Source: Treponema sp.
GTDB lineage: Bacteria > Spirochaetota > Spirochaetia > Treponematales > Treponemataceae
Length of the DNA: 37,567 nt
Direction: 5' to 3'
NCBI GenBank assembly: GCA_016294035.1
Contig: JAEDCT010000024.1
Location: 1-37,567, forward strand
Both the position numbers and the translations under genes were made by a program. Below, in pieces: positions 16,052 through 22,789 of the stretch. A model generated the notes under the pieces. The model ran no database searches and was not told the DNA's origin. It saw nothing but the letters and a program-made list of their open reading frames with translations. How positions within the stretch are numbered: the first letter of the stretch is position 1; each line of letters opens with the position of its first letter.

Positions 16052-16972
16052 ATTATTCTTGAAACACTTGTTCCTGTTTTTTTGCTTATTTGCCTGGGAA
16101 AATTCCTAAGCCACAAGAAAATTCTTTCAGCAGAGGGAACAGCCAGCATAAAAAACATCTGTGTTAACATTTTTCTTCCCGTGGTTGCATTTGACTCTCT
16201 TCTCCACGGAACATACACAGCAAACCTGGCAGTTCTAATGGCAATGGAAATTCTTGCCCTTGGTCTTGGATTTGGTGCTGGATTCCTGCTGAAAAAGTTC
16301 TTTGAACCAGGCATACGACCATACATTCCATTTGCAATGACAACCTTTGAAGGAGGCACTCTTGGATGGGCTCTGGTTGCCATAATTGTCGGTCAGAAAA
16401 ATCTTTACTACATTGTAAGCATGGACATATTCTGCTGCATTTTTTCTTTCTCAGTCATGGCAGTGGGATTTAAAATGATAAACGGCGAAAAACTTACAAA
16501 AAAAGAAATTGTCTTCTCAATGATAAAGAATCCTCTGGTGATTTCTGTCATACTTGGATTTGCCTGCGGAATTCTTGGAGTTGCAGAAAAAATTGACTCA
16601 TCAAAATTTGCATCCATTTATTCTAAACTTGTTTCAACACTTTCAGTTCCACTTACTCCACTGATTTTGATTTGCATTGGAAGCGGCCTTGTATTTGATA
16701 AAAAACTTTTGTTAAAGGGAGCCAAATTTGCAGTCACAAGATATTTTGTCCAGGCTGTTGTCACACTGATTGTTTTTGCCATAATCCAGAAAACCATTGG
16801 ACTGAACAAAATCCTGTGCTATTCAATCATCATGTACTTTTATTGTCCGCCGAGTTTTCTCATTTCAGTCTTTGCCCAGAAAAAAGAAGGAATTGAATTT
16901 TCTTCTGCAGTACTGAGCCTTATGATTATTGTAACTCTCATAGTTTTTTCCCTTCTTGCAGCAACCTTCTAA
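16049..16972 (+). CDS. AEC (auxin efflux carrier) family transporter
   Basis: 307 residues, almost entirely hydrophobic, with about ten predicted membrane helices in two groups of five around a polar loop near residues 145-155 (INGEKLTKKE). The N-terminal pattern PVFLLICLGKFLSHKKILS followed by NIFLPVVAFDSLL, and the paired NPLVISVILGFACGI and SVPLTPLILICIGSGL, are typical of the family. Bacterial members export or import organic acids such as malate, or other small anions; substrate cannot be told. Divergent from gltB. Start at 16049 is supported by the family-typical N-terminus; there is no ribosome-binding site. Confidence 0.85.
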   Translation: MIILETLVPVFLLICLGKFLSHKKILSAEGTASIKNICVNIFLPVVAFDSLLHGTYTANLAVLMAMEILALGLGFGAGFLLKKFFEPGIRPYIPFAMTTFEGGTLGWALVAIIVGQKNLYYIVSMDIFCCIFSFSVMAVGFKMINGEKLTKKEIVFSMIKNPLVISVILGFACGILGVAEKIDSSKFASIYSKLVSTLSVPLTPLILICIGSGLVFDKKLLLKGAKFAVTRYFVQAVVTLIVFAIIQKTIGLNKILCYSIIMYFYCPPSFLISVFAQKKEGIEFSSAVLSLMIIVTLIVFSLLAATF

Positions 16973-16996
16973 AAAACCCTTGTATCCTGCACAAAA

Positions 16997-17047
16997 ATCT
17001 GGATATATAAATATTCATCAAAACTGACTATTTTTATATATTCAGAT
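16997..17047. repeat. AT-rich inverted repeat downstream of the AEC permease
   Basis: 16997-17013 and 17029-17047 are complementary apart from one mismatch and a two-base bulge. It lies 25 bases after the permease stop and about 75 before the kinase start. It could be a weak terminator (short T-run in the right arm) or an operator for the kinase. Confidence 0.4.
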
Positions 17048-17121
17048 TCGTCATATAGTCCGACATATAAAATCCTTTGTTTTTATCATTCTATAAAGGA
17101 ACTTTATTATGGAGGAATCCC

Positions 17122-17955
17122 ATGGATCAAAGACTACTAACAATTCAGGACATTTCGTGTATTGGACAATGCTCACTCACAGTTGCACTTCCAGTTATTT
17201 CTGCCTGCGGAATTGAAACTGCAGTGCTTCCAAGTTCAGTACTTTCAAATCACACTGCATTTCCGTCATGGACATTCAATGACCTGACACCAGACATGGA
17301 AAACATTCTTGCAAAATGGAAGGAACTCAATATTGATTTTTCTGCCTTCTACACAGGATATGTATCCCAGGAACAGATTCCAGTCATCAAGAAAATCATG
17401 AATGAAACGGGAAGAAAAGGAGCCCTGAAGATTGTTGATCCTGTAATGGCTGACAACGGAAAAATGTACGCAGGATTTGCACCAGACTTTCCAGAAAAAA
17501 TGGCTGAACTCTGCAATGGTGCTGATGTAATTCTTCCAAACATGACAGAAGCAAGTTTTCTTCTTGGAGTGGAATACCCAGGTGAAAACTACAGCAAGGA
17601 CTATGTTGAAAAAATGGTACGTGACCTTCACAAGCTGGGGGCAAAAAATGTTGTCCTTACAGGCGTAAGTTTTGAAAAGGGAAAGCTTGGCGTTGCCGTT
17701 TACACAGGAGACACAGACAGTATTGAATATTATTTTACAGACAGGCTTCCTATCTCCTGCCACGGAACAGGTGATGTCTATGCATCAAGTTTTGCAGGTT
17801 CACTTTGCCGTGGAAAGACACTCATTGAAGCTGCCCGTATTGCCCATGAATATGTGTGCGAATCAATCAGAAAGACAATTGATGACAAGGAAGACCACTG
17901 GTACGGAGTAAAATTCGAGAAAGCCATTCCTTTCCTCGTATCACAGCTTTCATAA
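17122..17955 (+). CDS. Pyridoxamine/pyridoxal kinase (PdxY-like)
   Basis: 277 residues of the ribokinase-like fold. It phosphorylates vitamin B6 vitamers to the 5'-phosphates, feeding PLP to enzymes such as TrpB in this same window. Diagnostic features are the N-terminal TIQDISCIGQCSLTVALP, the internal VDPVMADNGKMY, DVILPNMTEASFLLG, and the anion-hole motif CHGTGDVYASSFAG containing the catalytic Asp. The start is the ATG at 17122, with GGAGG six bases upstream; an earlier in-frame ATG at 17077 has no ribosome-binding site and adds a non-homologous 15 residues. PdxK or a thiamin-type HMP kinase is less likely given HGTGD and the short length. Confidence 0.88.
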   Translation: MDQRLLTIQDISCIGQCSLTVALPVISACGIETAVLPSSVLSNHTAFPSWTFNDLTPDMENILAKWKELNIDFSAFYTGYVSQEQIPVIKKIMNETGRKGALKIVDPVMADNGKMYAGFAPDFPEKMAELCNGADVILPNMTEASFLLGVEYPGENYSKDYVEKMVRDLHKLGAKNVVLTGVSFEKGKLGVAVYTGDTDSIEYYFTDRLPISCHGTGDVYASSFAGSLCRGKTLIEAARIAHEYVCESIRKTIDDKEDHWYGVKFEKAIPFLVSQLS

Positions 17956-17974
17956 ACTCGGACTTTCCATTAGT

Positions 17975-18012
17975 TTGCAGTTTGCCCTGTAATGTGCTAA
18001 ATTTAATGAATG
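17975..18012 (+). promoter_or_regulatory. Promoter of the lytic transglycosylase gene, probably leaderless
   Basis: TTGCAG (17975-17980), 17-nt spacer, extended -10 TGC-TAAATT (-10 at 17998-18003), six bases, ATG at 18010. No Shine-Dalgarno sequence. A dyad (GCCCTGT-aat-GTGCT at 17984-17998 with AGCAC-a-ACAGGGC at 18017-18029) encloses the -10 and the start codon. Confidence 0.5.
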
Positions 18013-19245
18013 AAGAAGCACAACAGGGCATTACTAGCATTACTTGCTGCCTTATCACTTAATCCGGCAGCCATTTTTCCAGAAAACATAGCGGACACTC
18101 AAGCAACTGAACAAAAGCAGGAAGAATCCGCAGCAAACACAAATAAATCACCTGAAGCAGAAAAAGCTGAACCACAGACTGAACAAAATTCCAGTGAAAT
18201 CAAAGAAGAAACAAAAATCGTTCCAGAAGAAAAAACTGAAGACGAAACACCAAAATACGACTGCAACAGATTTCTTCTTGTTGAGGAAAATATTGACCGT
18301 GAAGAAGTTTCCTGGTGGCGCGACAAATATCTGCAGGAACACATGGTTAAATTCCTCAAGGATGTGATTGCCCGCTCAAAAGAATACAGGCTTTATGCTC
18401 GAAAACTCATTCGCGAAAAACAGCTTCCTCCAGAACTTGAATATCTCCCAGTCATTGAGTCAGCTTACAGAACATCTGCAAAATCAAAAACCGGAGCAGT
18501 TGGTCTGTGGCAATTCATGCCCAACAGCGTAAGAAACTATCTGACTTTGGGAGAATACATTGATGAACGCTATGATCCATGGAAATCAACCGAAGCAGGA
18601 CTTGCAAAACTCAAGGAAAATTATGATATTTACGGTGACTGGGCTCTGGCACTTGCAGCATACAATTGCGGTAACGGAAAGATAAAATCAGCCATAAGCA
18701 AAAGTACTGATGAAAAAAAAGATTACTGGACTCTTTCAAAAAATAACTGGCTTCCAAAACAGACTGCCGACTACGTGCCACAGCTTCTTGCAGTATGCCA
18801 AATATGCAATGATCCGAAAAAATTCAATCTGGAGCTGGACAAATTTGATGAAGACTACGAGAAATACATATCTCAGGAAAATGATGACTACGAATTTGTT
18901 CCCGTCAAAAAACCATATTTGCTTTCTCACCTTGCAAAAGCCATGAAAGTTGATGAAAGGGAACTCAAAAGATTAAATCAGGCACTTATCAAGGGATTTA
19001 CTCCACCGGCAACAACTTACCATCTGAGAATTCCATTTGGAAAAAAGGACGACGCACTTGCGGCATTAAAATCAGTAAAACCAATGGATTTTCCCTTCAA
19101 GTACAAGGTTGTTGCAGGAGACTCTCTCTGGTCCATTTCAAGAAAATACGGCGTGACCGTTCAGGCACTTTGCGAGACTAACGGCATCAAGGAAAAAGCA
19201 ATTCTTAGAATCAACCAGATCATCTACATTCCAAAAGTAAAATAA
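18010..19245 (+). CDS. MltD-like membrane-bound lytic transglycosylase with LysM
   Basis: 411 residues. A signal-peptide-like N-terminus (MKKHNRALLALLAALSLNP) is followed by a charged, Glu/Lys/Thr-rich linker to about residue 85. The SLT domain follows (about 130-260): LPPELEYLPVIESAYR with the catalytic Glu near residue 150, then GAVGLWQFMPNSVRNY, RYDPWKSTEAG and LALAAYNCGNGKI. The C-terminal LysM (about 365-410, YKVVAGDSLWSISRKYGVT) binds peptidoglycan. The enzyme cleaves glycan strands to 1,6-anhydromuropeptides in wall turnover or division. No lipobox is visible, so it is probably periplasmic or anchored by an uncleaved signal. No ribosome-binding site precedes the ATG. Confidence 0.9.
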   Translation: MKKHNRALLALLAALSLNPAAIFPENIADTQATEQKQEESAANTNKSPEAEKAEPQTEQNSSEIKEETKIVPEEKTEDETPKYDCNRFLLVEENIDREEVSWWRDKYLQEHMVKFLKDVIARSKEYRLYARKLIREKQLPPELEYLPVIESAYRTSAKSKTGAVGLWQFMPNSVRNYLTLGEYIDERYDPWKSTEAGLAKLKENYDIYGDWALALAAYNCGNGKIKSAISKSTDEKKDYWTLSKNNWLPKQTADYVPQLLAVCQICNDPKKFNLELDKFDEDYEKYISQENDDYEFVPVKKPYLLSHLAKAMKVDERELKRLNQALIKGFTPPATTYHLRIPFGKKDDALAALKSVKPMDFPFKYKVVAGDSLWSISRKYGVTVQALCETNGIKEKAILRINQIIYIPKVK

Positions 19246-19294
19246 GATGACACTGCTGGTTTTGCGAAAAAAATATTTTCACAGGGGAAACACT

Positions 19295-19840
19295 TTAGTC
19301 CTTCAATTCATTTCCAATTTCAAAGAGGTTTCCGAAATTATCGTACAGCCTGATTTCATTTATCCTGAATTTTTTGCAGTGACTTTCGTTTACAAAAAAA
19401 TGAATCTTAACTATGTCACTTGTACAGCCAACAGAAAAATCTTTTCCATCTTGAAAATCAATATCATTCAGCATGAAAATCTGTGTCACAGTTTCGTCCT
19501 TGTAGCCATTGGCACTTGATCCCCGATTCAGGGCTTGAGCAAGCACATAGGAATTTGCCGAGCCGAATTTTCCTGAAGAAACAAGATTCATTCGTGAAAT
19601 CATTGTCTTGGATTTTATGTAGATATCGTAGATTTGTGGTGTGTCGGAAGAATAAAATTCCAGTTCAGCATAGGTTGAATCATTTCCATCAAACATAAGA
19701 TCCGGATTGACAAGTGATGCACCATAGCCACCGCAATAGAATCCCGAATAGACACAAGACTCTGTTTGTTCCCTGACTCCAGTGCAAGAAACCAGAACAG
19801 CTGTCAGAACAACTGATAACAGTTTCCCTGCACCTTTCAT
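19295..19840 (-). CDS. Small lipoprotein with discoidin-like domain
   Basis: 181 residues. A lipoprotein signal (MKGAGKLLSVVLTAVLVSC, lipidated Cys at 19) leads to a compact domain. NPDLMFDGNDSTYAE, EFYSSDTPQIYDIYI and KIHFFVNESHCKKFRINEIRLYDN resemble the F5/8 type C (discoidin) jelly-roll that begins with a change-of-environment DGN/DST motif. That fold usually binds carbohydrates. I chose the ATG at 19840 because it gives a clean signal peptide; a GTG at 19858 is the alternative, and neither has a good ribosome-binding site. It follows the double-cNMP regulator gene within 28 bases and is probably cotranscribed with it. Function unknown. Confidence 0.6.
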   Translation of the reverse strand: MKGAGKLLSVVLTAVLVSCTGVREQTESCVYSGFYCGGYGASLVNPDLMFDGNDSTYAELEFYSSDTPQIYDIYIKSKTMISRMNLVSSGKFGSANSYVLAQALNRGSSANGYKDETVTQIFMLNDIDFQDGKDFSVGCTSDIVKIHFFVNESHCKKFRINEIRLYDNFGNLFEIGNELKD

Positions 19841-19867
19841 ATACTGACGCAAAAGCACAGACTGTTT

Positions 19868-21157
19868 CTATTCCGAATTTCGAGTGAGGAACTTTGCGTT
19901 TGCCTCAAGTTTCTGGTAGTAAGAATCAACAGAACGTCTAATTTCATGAATATTGTTTACGATAAGTCTGTTGTCAAAAATCTGAACTCGGCCACGATCC
20001 ATAAGCTTTGTAAGCTCGTCACGTGCAACATCCTGACCTACAGCTGCCCAACCGGCAATGTCGCTTACTGTAACATTGAAAGATCTCTTTGTGTTTCCCT
20101 CAACAGGATCTCTTCTGGAAGAACCGGAAAGTTCATCATACATGAGAATTACATCACAAATTCGAACTGAAATATTCTTGATGAGGATAATCTTGAACTG
20201 TCTCTTCTGATCATAAATTCTCTTGCAGAAAAGCTTGAGAAGATTCATTACGATCTGTGGATTTCCAAGAACCAGAGCCTTGAAGTTTGCCCTGTTAAAT
20301 TCAAGACATTCAACTTCTGTACGGGCTACACACGAAGCACTTCTCTGGGAATTATCAAGGATTGCCATTTCTCCGAAGAAAGCACCCTGAGTAAGAATAT
20401 CCAGATTCTTGTTCTGATCCTTGATACACTTTGAAATCTGAACTTCACCCCTCTTAATCAGATAGAATGTCTCGCCAGGCTCATATTCACTGATGATCAC
20501 CTCGCCAGGAGCATATTTCTTTGTGAACCTGTCAAATGCAGGAAGATTAAACTGATTTGCACCGAGTCCAGATTTCTGTGATGGAGCAATGGTAGTATAT
20601 GTGTTGTTCTTTTTTTCACGCTCTGCACGTCCCTTTGCATCCTTGTACAAGGCAACAACCTGTCTTTCAGTGGCAGCATCAGGTGTAAGCTTTAGGATTC
20701 TTTCAAGAACATTCACACAACTTGTAAACTGACCATCATTATAGAAAGCCTGAGCCACAAGCATCATTCCCCTTTCCGGACTTACAGCAACTGCATCAGT
20801 CTTGAAAAACTCTTCCATCTTCTTGTGAATATCACGAAGACTGCGACTGAAAACACGAAGCATCTTTTCTATGACTTCCTGCTTGGCACTGAAAATCTTT
20901 TCAAACTCATTAATGGACATTAAAACTACAACAGAATCAACAACAACACTGGCAGTAACAAGAGCTGGCATGTGAGCAAGAGCACTCTTAACCCCAAAGA
21001 ACTCTCCAATATGAAGCTGTTCCTGAATCTGCTCACCAGTTTCCATATCAAGACTCTTTAAAACAATCGAACCTGACTGGAGAATATAGATATTTTCGTT
21101 CTTGTCACCTTCGAAAAAGATAATTGATCCTTTCGTAAACTGGACTGTCTTTGGCAT
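19868..21157 (-). CDS. CRP/FNR-like regulator with two cyclic-nucleotide-binding domains
   Basis: 429 residues. A first cNMP-binding-type domain lies at about 1-115 (GSIIFFEGDKNENIYILQSG, LHIGEFFGVKSALA), then an alpha-helical TPR-like linker at about 125-165 (AQAFYNDGQFTSCVNVLERI, LTPDAA). A second cNMP domain follows at about 205-315, which best preserves the pocket: PGEVIISEYEPGETFYLIKRG, GAFFGEMAILDNSQRSASC. The C-terminal winged helix-turn-helix (about 345-420) includes NVTVSDIAGWAAVGQDVARDELTKLMDRG. Ordinary CRP is about 220 residues with one such domain. The first domain lacks the clear phosphate-binding Arg and may not bind ligand. Ribosome-binding site GAAGGG before the ATG. Relatives occur in treponemes. 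Confidence 0.85.
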   Translation of the reverse strand: MPKTVQFTKGSIIFFEGDKNENIYILQSGSIVLKSLDMETGEQIQEQLHIGEFFGVKSALAHMPALVTASVVVDSVVVLMSINEFEKIFSAKQEVIEKMLRVFSRSLRDIHKKMEEFFKTDAVAVSPERGMMLVAQAFYNDGQFTSCVNVLERILKLTPDAATERQVVALYKDAKGRAEREKKNNTYTTIAPSQKSGLGANQFNLPAFDRFTKKYAPGEVIISEYEPGETFYLIKRGEVQISKCIKDQNKNLDILTQGAFFGEMAILDNSQRSASCVARTEVECLEFNRANFKALVLGNPQIVMNLLKLFCKRIYDQKRQFKIILIKNISVRICDVILMYDELSGSSRRDPVEGNTKRSFNVTVSDIAGWAAVGQDVARDELTKLMDRGRVQIFDNRLIVNNIHEIRRSVDSYYQKLEANAKFLTRNSE

Positions 21158-21182
21158 ATATCCCTTCTAGTTCAAAAAATCG

Positions 21183-21194
21183 CATAGTTATGCA
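21183..21194. promoter_or_regulatory. Short dyad upstream of the double-cNMP regulator
   Basis: GCATA-GT-TATGC, a perfect 5-bp inverted repeat about 25 bp before the regulator start. The 180-bp divergent region around it (21158-21339) is otherwise AT-rich, with possible -10 boxes such as TATAGT on the minus strand and TATGAT (21323-21328) on the plus strand. Autoregulation is possible but unproven. Confidence 0.3.
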
Positions 21195-21339
21195 CAATAC
21201 ACTACTATACTATTACTAATATTTTAGCACAGAATTTTCATTTATGCCATAGTTTGATTCATTTAATCCGTAAAATCTTTATTTCCGGGGAAAAATTCTG
21301 AAATTCACAAAATTGCTTTTTTTATGATTTTTCTTTATT

Positions 21340-22230
21340 ATGGAAAATCCAATGATTGATTTGCACACACACTCAACTGCTTCTGACGGAACAATGAGTC
21401 CATCAGCACTGGTTGAATACGCCAAGACAAAGAATATCACAACTCTAGCCCTTACTGACCATGACTGTATTGATGGAATAATGGAAGCCCAGGAAAAAGC
21501 CAGGGAAATCGGCATAACTCTTGTTCCTGGAATTGAAATTTCAGTTCAGTGGCCAACGGGAGAATTCCACTTGCTGGGACTGGGTCTTTGTTCATGTTCA
21601 CCAGAACTTTCATCAGTTATTGGGTATTTAAAGGAAGAAAGAAAAAGAAGAAATATCAGGATGGCTGAAAAACTCCAGGAAAAAGGCATAGATATTTCAT
21701 ACGAGGAAGTTGCAGAAAATGCCGGAACCACAGCAATTGGACGTCCTCACTTTGCAAAAATTCTTGTTGAAAAGGGATACGTGAAAAAAAGCCAGCAGGC
21801 ATTTGACCAGTTTTTTGCAAAGGGAAGACCATGCTACGTTGAAAGAGTTGGAATTGCCCTTGAAGATGCGGTAAAAGCAATAAAAACCTCAGGCGGCATT
21901 CCAGTTCAGGCACACCCTCTGTCAATGTATGTTTCATGGGGAAAAATGGATGACACCATGATTGACATTCAGATGCGTGGAGTTGAAGGACTTGAAGCAT
22001 GGCATCCGGGAACCAGGGTAAGCGAAGCATTCAAGCTGGAAGAACTGGCATTCAAACTGGGAATGGTTGCAACAGCCGGAAGTGACTTTCACGGTGAAAA
22101 AGTCAGAGCCGACAGAAAAATTGGTTGCACAACCGGCGGTAAGAAAATCGAAGACAAGTTCTGGGAAGAAAATTTAAAGCCCGCCATCATGAAAGTTCAC
22201 AAAGACGGGCTCCTGGACTTTAAGCTTTAA
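21340..22230 (+). CDS. PHP-domain phosphoesterase (RNase AM / nucleoside bisphosphate phosphatase type)
   Basis: 296 residues. The metal-binding PHP motifs are all visible: DLHTHSTASDG (H-x-H), LALTDHDCIDG, GIEISVQW, AIGRPHFAKILVEKGY, VQAHPLS and SDFHGEKVRAD. This is the YciV/TrpH-type arrangement, which removes phosphate from 3',5'-nucleoside bisphosphates or trims RNA 5' ends. DNA polymerase III PHP and histidinol phosphatase are less likely from the length and inserted helical domain. Start: the ATG at 21340; an internal ATG at 21352 begins directly at MIDLHTH. Neither has a ribosome-binding site; a -10-like TATGAT 11 bases upstream implies a very short leader. Confidence 0.88.
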   Translation: MENPMIDLHTHSTASDGTMSPSALVEYAKTKNITTLALTDHDCIDGIMEAQEKAREIGITLVPGIEISVQWPTGEFHLLGLGLCSCSPELSSVIGYLKEERKRRNIRMAEKLQEKGIDISYEEVAENAGTTAIGRPHFAKILVEKGYVKKSQQAFDQFFAKGRPCYVERVGIALEDAVKAIKTSGGIPVQAHPLSMYVSWGKMDDTMIDIQMRGVEGLEAWHPGTRVSEAFKLEELAFKLGMVATAGSDFHGEKVRADRKIGCTTGGKKIEDKFWEENLKPAIMKVHKDGLLDFKL

Positions 22231-22269
22231 GTTTTTGCGAAAAAGACGAAGAAAACAAATTCCCTCAGT

Positions 22270-22668
22270 CTATTTAATGATAATAATTCCACAAAGAATG
22301 ATTACATCCATTGCAAGTCTGTAAAGTGCAGAAAGGAAATCCTTACTCTGGAGAATTCCTGATCCACCAAGAATATCACCACAAACAACTACGATTGCCC
22401 AAATGATTACTACAATAAACATGAGAATCTTTGAAAGTGAAGAAAGTCCGGCGATGAAAAGTTTGAGGACAAGAAGAATTCCCACAACAAGTTCAACTAC
22501 GCCAAAAACAATTCTCAATGTCTTTCCAACATTTCCCATGTTCCTTGCAATCCATACTGCTGCTGGATCGCCACCACCCTGCAATGCCCAGATTCCGCCT
22601 ACAGCAAGAAGACATCCAACTGCAATCTGAAGAACAAGGTGAAACAATGATACTCTTTCTTTTGCCAT
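22270..22668 (-). CDS. Small integral membrane protein, about four helices
   Basis: 132 residues. Hydrophobic segments at about 8-27, 45-68, 72-95 and 112-130 predict four transmembrane helices; a GGGDPAAVWIARNMGN loop lies between the first two. I do not recognise a characterised family; it somewhat resembles DoxX-sized proteins but lacks a clear signature. The start is the ATG at 22668 (MAKERVSLF), with AGGGG seven bases before it; a longer reading to 22713 is unsupported. It is convergent with the PHP gene and divergent from the radical SAM gene. Confidence 0.7.
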   Translation of the reverse strand: MAKERVSLFHLVLQIAVGCLLAVGGIWALQGGGDPAAVWIARNMGNVGKTLRIVFGVVELVVGILLVLKLFIAGLSSLSKILMFIVVIIWAIVVVCGDILGGSGILQSKDFLSALYRLAMDVIILCGIIIIK

Positions 22669-22751
22669 AAAATTACCCCTTAAAAAGTTATTTTGGTAAA
22701 ATTCTAACCCCAAATCAGTGAAAAATCAATTTTCTAACTGAAAAACTTAAT

Positions 22752-22789
22752 TTGCCCTAATTGATTATAAATGCTAATGTTAGATAATG
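22752..22789 (+). promoter_or_regulatory. Promoter of the radical SAM gene, probably leaderless
   Basis: TTGCCC (22752-22757), 17-nt spacer, TGC-TAATGT (-10 at 22775-22780), six bases, ATG at 22787. A better TATAAA at 22766-22771 is an alternative -10 and would leave a leader of under 10 nt. There is no Shine-Dalgarno sequence. Confidence 0.4.

Noticed and set aside
17266..17763. 165-codon minus-strand frame inside the pyridoxamine kinase gene
   Set aside because: The plus strand has a full kinase with all motifs; this frame is a shadow.
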